NCBI GenBank assembly: GCA_021204375.1
Contig: JAJPZL010000027.1
Coordinates: 1 to 11,535, forward strand
From: Bacteroides sp.
Lineage (GTDB): Bacteria; Bacteroidota; Bacteroidia; Bacteroidales; Bacteroidaceae
Length of the DNA: 11,535 nt
Direction of reading: 5' to 3'
Part shown: in pieces, positions 8,281-11,535 of the stretch
Numbering within the stretch: the stretch's first letter is position 1
How the letters are laid out: the number at the start of each line of letters is the position of its first letter
Notes under the pieces: generated by a model
The model's input: only the letters and a program-made list of their open reading frames with translations
What the model was told of the DNA's origin: nothing
Databases searched by the model: none
Made by a program: the position numbers and the translations under genes

Positions 8281-11200
8281 ATGAAAAAATAAAATATTAA
8301 TGTTGACCTTGTTGGCATGCATGAGCATCCCGATGGGAGCACAAAATACAGACGGCAGCATCACAGGTACTGTAGTCGACAAATGGGGCAACCCGGTGTA
8401 TGGCGCCACAGTCAATATAATAGGCCTGTCGGATACCCGGGTTGTAACCGATAGCAACGGACAGTTTGAGATCGAAGCCATTGCCGGCGAAAGCCTACAG
8501 GTAATCTCTACGGATAAAGGAGAAGCTATGATAAAAGCAGAGGCCGGAAAACCGATGACTATTATGATGGGATTTGCCCAGCAGACGATCGATGTGGGAG
8601 CCGACAAAACTTTTACCCGGCAGGAGTCTACTGCTTCTGTGACTACCGTATACAGTGAAGAGTTTAATAACCGGGCCGCGAAAAATATCTCCAACTCCTT
8701 GTTCGGGCATGGATTGGGATTGACTACCCTTCAAAATACAGGTAACTATGCCGCAGTGGAACCAACATTTTACATTCGCGGCTTGCAGAGTTTGTCGAGC
8801 AGCACGCCGTTAACGCTGGTGGACGGACTGGAACGGGACATCACCCTCGTTAGTCCGGAAGAGGTAGAATCTGTGACTATCCTAAAAGATGCAGCAGCAG
8901 TGGCACTCTATGGCTATAAAGGAGTGAATGGTGCTATCCTGGTAACCACCAAGCGCGGTAAATACAACAGTAAGGAGACTACGTTCACTTACGACCATGT
9001 GGTTAACTTTCAGGCTCACCGTCCCAACTTTGTGGATGCAGCTACCTATGCCGAGGCCATCAATGAAGCACGCGGATATGAGGGGCTCACTCCCCGTTAT
9101 TCCGCGAATGAGATCGCAGCTTTTCGTACCGGTGCGGGACAAGGAGGAGCCTCCCATTTGTACCCTTATCTCTATCCTAATATTGACTGGGTAGACGAAA
9201 CTTTCCGGGAAACGGCAGCGACCAATAAGTACACCATTGAGTTCCGTGGAGGTGGAGCCAAATTCCGCTATTACACCCTGGCATCCCTTTTGACTGATAA
9301 CGGATTTATCAAACATGCCAATATGAATGAAGGATATTCTACCCAGAACAAGTATTCGAGAGGGAATCTGTGCACCAACCTGGATATTGATCTGACCAAT
9401 ACCACCCGGTTGAAACTGAATCTGCTGGGTACCTTGTCTGAATCGAGCCGTCCGGGGGATTCTGTGGATCTGTGGGATTTAATCTACTCTGTTCCTGCTG
9501 CGGCTTTCCCCATACGCACTGACGAAGGATTCTGGGGCGGAAGCGCCACCTGGGCAGGCGAAAAGAACCCGGTAGCCCAATCGCAGGGAACAGCTTATAG
9601 CAAAGGCCATAGCCACAATCTCTTTGCCGACCTTACGTTAATGCAGGATCTGAGCAGTGTGTTGAAAGGGTTGAGTGCTCATGCACGTTTGTTTTATGAC
9701 AACTATTCTACTATTTGGGAAGACCATAGCAAAACGTACGCCTGGCAAGGATATACCAGCAACTGGTCGGGCGACGACGGACCATTCTATACGTATATTA
9801 CCGGTGGTATTCCCGGTGAAATGTCAACAGCAGCTAATATCAATGACTAGACCCGCCAGTTCAATTTTGCCGGTAGTGTGAATTATACCAACTCTTTCGG
9901 GAAATTCGATGTGTACGGACAAGCTAAATGGGATTACGAATATCGCGACTCATACGGTATAAATACAACCGTGTACAGCCAGAATGCATCCTGGTATTCA
10001 CACATCGGATATAACAAACGTTACTATCTGGATCTGGCATTGGTGGGTTCAGGCACCAGTTTATTAGCCCCGGGGCATAAGTGGGCTTTCTCGCCTACTG
10101 TGTCGGCTGCCTGGGTGCTCTCTGAGGAGAAGATGCTTAATTAGGTTTCCTGGCTCGATTTTCTGAAACTGAGGGCCTCGTTCGGTATTATCAATGCCGA
10201 TTATTTACCAAGAGATGGAAATAACACTGTACTAAATTACTGGAATCAGATCTATACCCTTACCGGTACACAATATAAGTTCAACAGTAGTTACGATTCT
10301 ACATTCGGTAGTACCATCATGAGCCGTCTTGCCACCCTGAACTCTTCCCACGAAAAAGCTTACAAGTACAATGTGGGTATAGATGGTACCCTATTAAGAT
10401 CGTTGAACTTTACCGTGGAAGGATTCTATCAAAGACGAAACAACATCTGGGTATCTTCCGATGGAAAATATACCAATGTAGTAGGAGTCGATTTCCACTA
10501 CGAGAACGAAGGAGTTGTGGACAGTTGGGGGGGTGGAAGTCGGATTAGACTACACAAAAAGAGTGGGTGATATTACCTTCAATGTTGGTGGGAACTTCAC
10601 CTTTAACCGCAATGAAATAAAGGAGCAGTTGGAAGAACCCCGCCTGTACGATAATCTGGTAACAACCGGAAAGCGTTTGAACCAGTTCTAAGGAATGCAG
10701 GATATCGGTGACTTTACAAATGAAGAGGATATAGCCAATAGCCCTGCACAAAACTTCAGTACGGTTCGTCCGGGTGATATCAAGTATCGGGATGTAAATA
10801 GTGACAATATAATTGACGAGAACGATAAAATAGCTATCGGCTATAGCGACGTTGCTCCCGAGATCTATTATTCATTCAACCTGGGTTTAGAGTGGAAGGG
10901 GCTTGGTTTCAATGCTCAGTTCCAGGGCACAGGTAACTACTCGGCTATTCTGAATACCAAGAGTATGTACTGGCCGTTGATTAACAATACTACGCTTTCC
11001 AGACATTACTACGAGAACCGTTGGACGCCCGAGAATACCAACGCACGCTACCCGCGCCTGAGTTCGGAAAGTAATGCCAATAACTACCAGACCAATACCG
11101 TTTGGCTGGCAGACCGTTCGTTCTTAAAGTTACGTAATGTGGAGGTTTATTATAAGTTACCTAAGAACCTGTTGGATAGAACAAAGATCGTGGGTAGTGC

Positions 11201-11327
11201 CAGACTCTATGTCAGAGGTGCCGATCTGCTCTGCTTCGACAAACTGGATGTGAGCGACCCCGAATCGTACGGTGCGACCAATCCGCTCAACAAAAGTGTG
11301 ATCGTTGGACTCACTATTGGTTTTTAA
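8281..11327 (+). pseudogene. Second SusC/RagA-like TonB-dependent transporter, multiply disrupted
   Basis: This is a second, distinct SusC-family importer; repaired length is about 1014 aa. The natural start is probably ATG 8281: deleting one base near T8290 joins it to the long frame and gives a good signal peptide, MKKKILMLTLLACMSIPMGA. As written, ATG AAA AAA TAA stops at once and the next in-frame ATG is at 8300. The carboxypeptidase-like domain (ITGTVVDKWGNPVYGATV), FTRQESTASVTTV region, plug (ILKDAAAVALYGYKGVNG) and barrel are conserved. Further lesions are TAG 9848-9850 (codon 523 of the repaired gene), TAG 10142-10144 (codon 621), seven G at 10527-10533 where six keep the frame (SWGVEVGLDY), and TAA 10689-10691 (codon 803). 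Open pieces are 8300-9850, 9878-10144, 10319-10570 and 10695-11327. The last ends in the usual GLTIGF. Conservation between the lesions argues against old decay. Confidence 0.87.
10527..10533 (+). repeat. Seven-G homopolymer causing a frameshift in the second susC-like gene
   Basis: The expected reading VVDSWGVEVGLDYTKR needs six G after the Trp codon T, and seven are present. The shifted frame ends at TGA 10568-10570. The correct frame resumes immediately downstream and runs on with clear SusC barrel sequence. Confidence 0.75.
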
Positions 11328-11340
11328 TCATTTAAAATGA
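11328..11340. repeat. Short perfect inverted repeat between susC-like and susD-like genes
   Basis: TCATTT, A, AAATGA form a perfect 6-bp inverted repeat directly after the stop codon of the second susC-like gene and 7 bp before the next start. It has no GC-rich stem or T tract, so it is not a convincing terminator. It may be a small intercistronic hairpin or chance. Confidence 0.25.
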
Positions 11341-11347
11341 TAGAATA

Positions 11348-11535
11348 ATGAAACTGAATAAATTTATTTATACCATAGTATGCGGGTCAATGATGATATC
11401 ATCGTGTGCCGATAAAATGGAGTATCATGAATATGTCAACTATGATGCTGACTTTATAAAGAAAACTTTTGGGGATGTAGGCGGTTTGATCTCCGACATA
11501 TACCTGGGTATGGATACCGATTTCGGGAACTACAG
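11348..11535 (+). CDS. SusD/RagB-like lipoprotein, N-terminal part (runs off window)
   Basis: ATG 11348 opens 62 codons that continue past the window edge without a stop. The N terminus reads as a lipoprotein signal (MKLNKFIYTIVCGSMMISSC, acylated cysteine at 20). It is followed by ADKMEYHEYVNYDADFIKKT, then a GGLISDIYLGMD segment and DFGNY, a pattern typical of SusD-family proteins at the start of the mature domain. The gene begins 20 bp after the second susC-like gene, as expected for its cognate partner. No lesion appears in the visible part. It is too short for the track of long open frames but is well supported by context. Confidence 0.82.
   Translation, partial: MKLNKFIYTIVCGSMMISSCADKMEYHEYVNYDADFIKKTFGDVGGLISDIYLGMDTDFGNY

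Noticed and set aside
4053..10691. Reassigned genetic code with TAA and TAG read as glutamine
   Set aside because: Every gene with a visible natural end here stops with TAA (1315, 2963, 6191, 8235, 11325), so TAA is not read through. TAG recoding alone would not explain the two TAA stops or the three indels.
3003..11327. Recombinase-driven shuffling between the two susC-like genes
   Set aside because: The two genes differ clearly throughout, the breaks are point lesions rather than rearrangement joints, and no integrase gene or long inverted repeats were seen.
1..11535. CRISPR array, insertion sequence, tRNA or rRNA genes
   Set aside because: No regularly spaced repeats, transposase motifs, terminal inverted repeats or RNA gene sequence were found on either strand.

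Overview
The window looks like a chromosomal accessory locus from a Bacteroidota (Bacteroidales) bacterium, in the style of Bacteroides, Parabacteroides or Dysgonomonas. Four things point there: Mfa/FimA-like fimbrillin lipoproteins, adjacent SusC/SusD outer-membrane uptake pairs, an upstream element matching the Bacteroides TTTG / TAnnTTTG promoter consensus, and A/T-rich translation starts with weak Shine-Dalgarno sequences. All genes lie on the + strand with short gaps, so the region after about position 250 could be one transcription unit. The species cannot be named from this sequence.

Layout. Positions 1-255 hold no gene but contain a good promoter match (13-43) followed by a leader that can fold (100-150 and 169-185). 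Two fimbrillin-family lipoprotein genes follow: 256-1317 (353 aa) and 1373-2965 (530 aa, with a C-terminal DUF1566/FISUMP-like domain of probable C-type-lectin fold). Next come a SusC-like TonB-dependent transporter (3003-6193) with its SusD-like lipoprotein (6219-8237), a second SusC-like transporter (8281-11327), and the first 62 codons of a second SusD-like lipoprotein (11348 to the window edge).

How they would work together. In intact form each SusC/SusD pair would bind and import a glycan, peptide or similar large nutrient: SusD is the surface lid and SusC the TonB-driven barrel. The fimbrillins are expected at the cell surface as adhesin or pilus components. No glycoside hydrolase, peptidase, anti-sigma factor or two-component regulator lies in the window, so the substrate cannot be inferred.

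The main oddity is that all three complete Sus-type genes are broken as written. There are five in-frame stop codons (4053, 7182, 9848, 10142, 10689) and three small insertions (8 G at 6106-6113, about 8290 at the start of the second susC-like gene, 7 G at 10527-10533). Both fimbrillin genes are open. Removing the lesions gives full-length, well-conserved proteins of about 1062, 672 and 1014 aa, so the damage is either very recent or an artefact of sequencing or assembly. All five stops fit a C-to-T change in a glutamine codon, and two of the three indels are extra G in a G run. I see no undescribed defence or mobile system, no CRISPR array, no tRNA or rRNA, and no insertion sequence.
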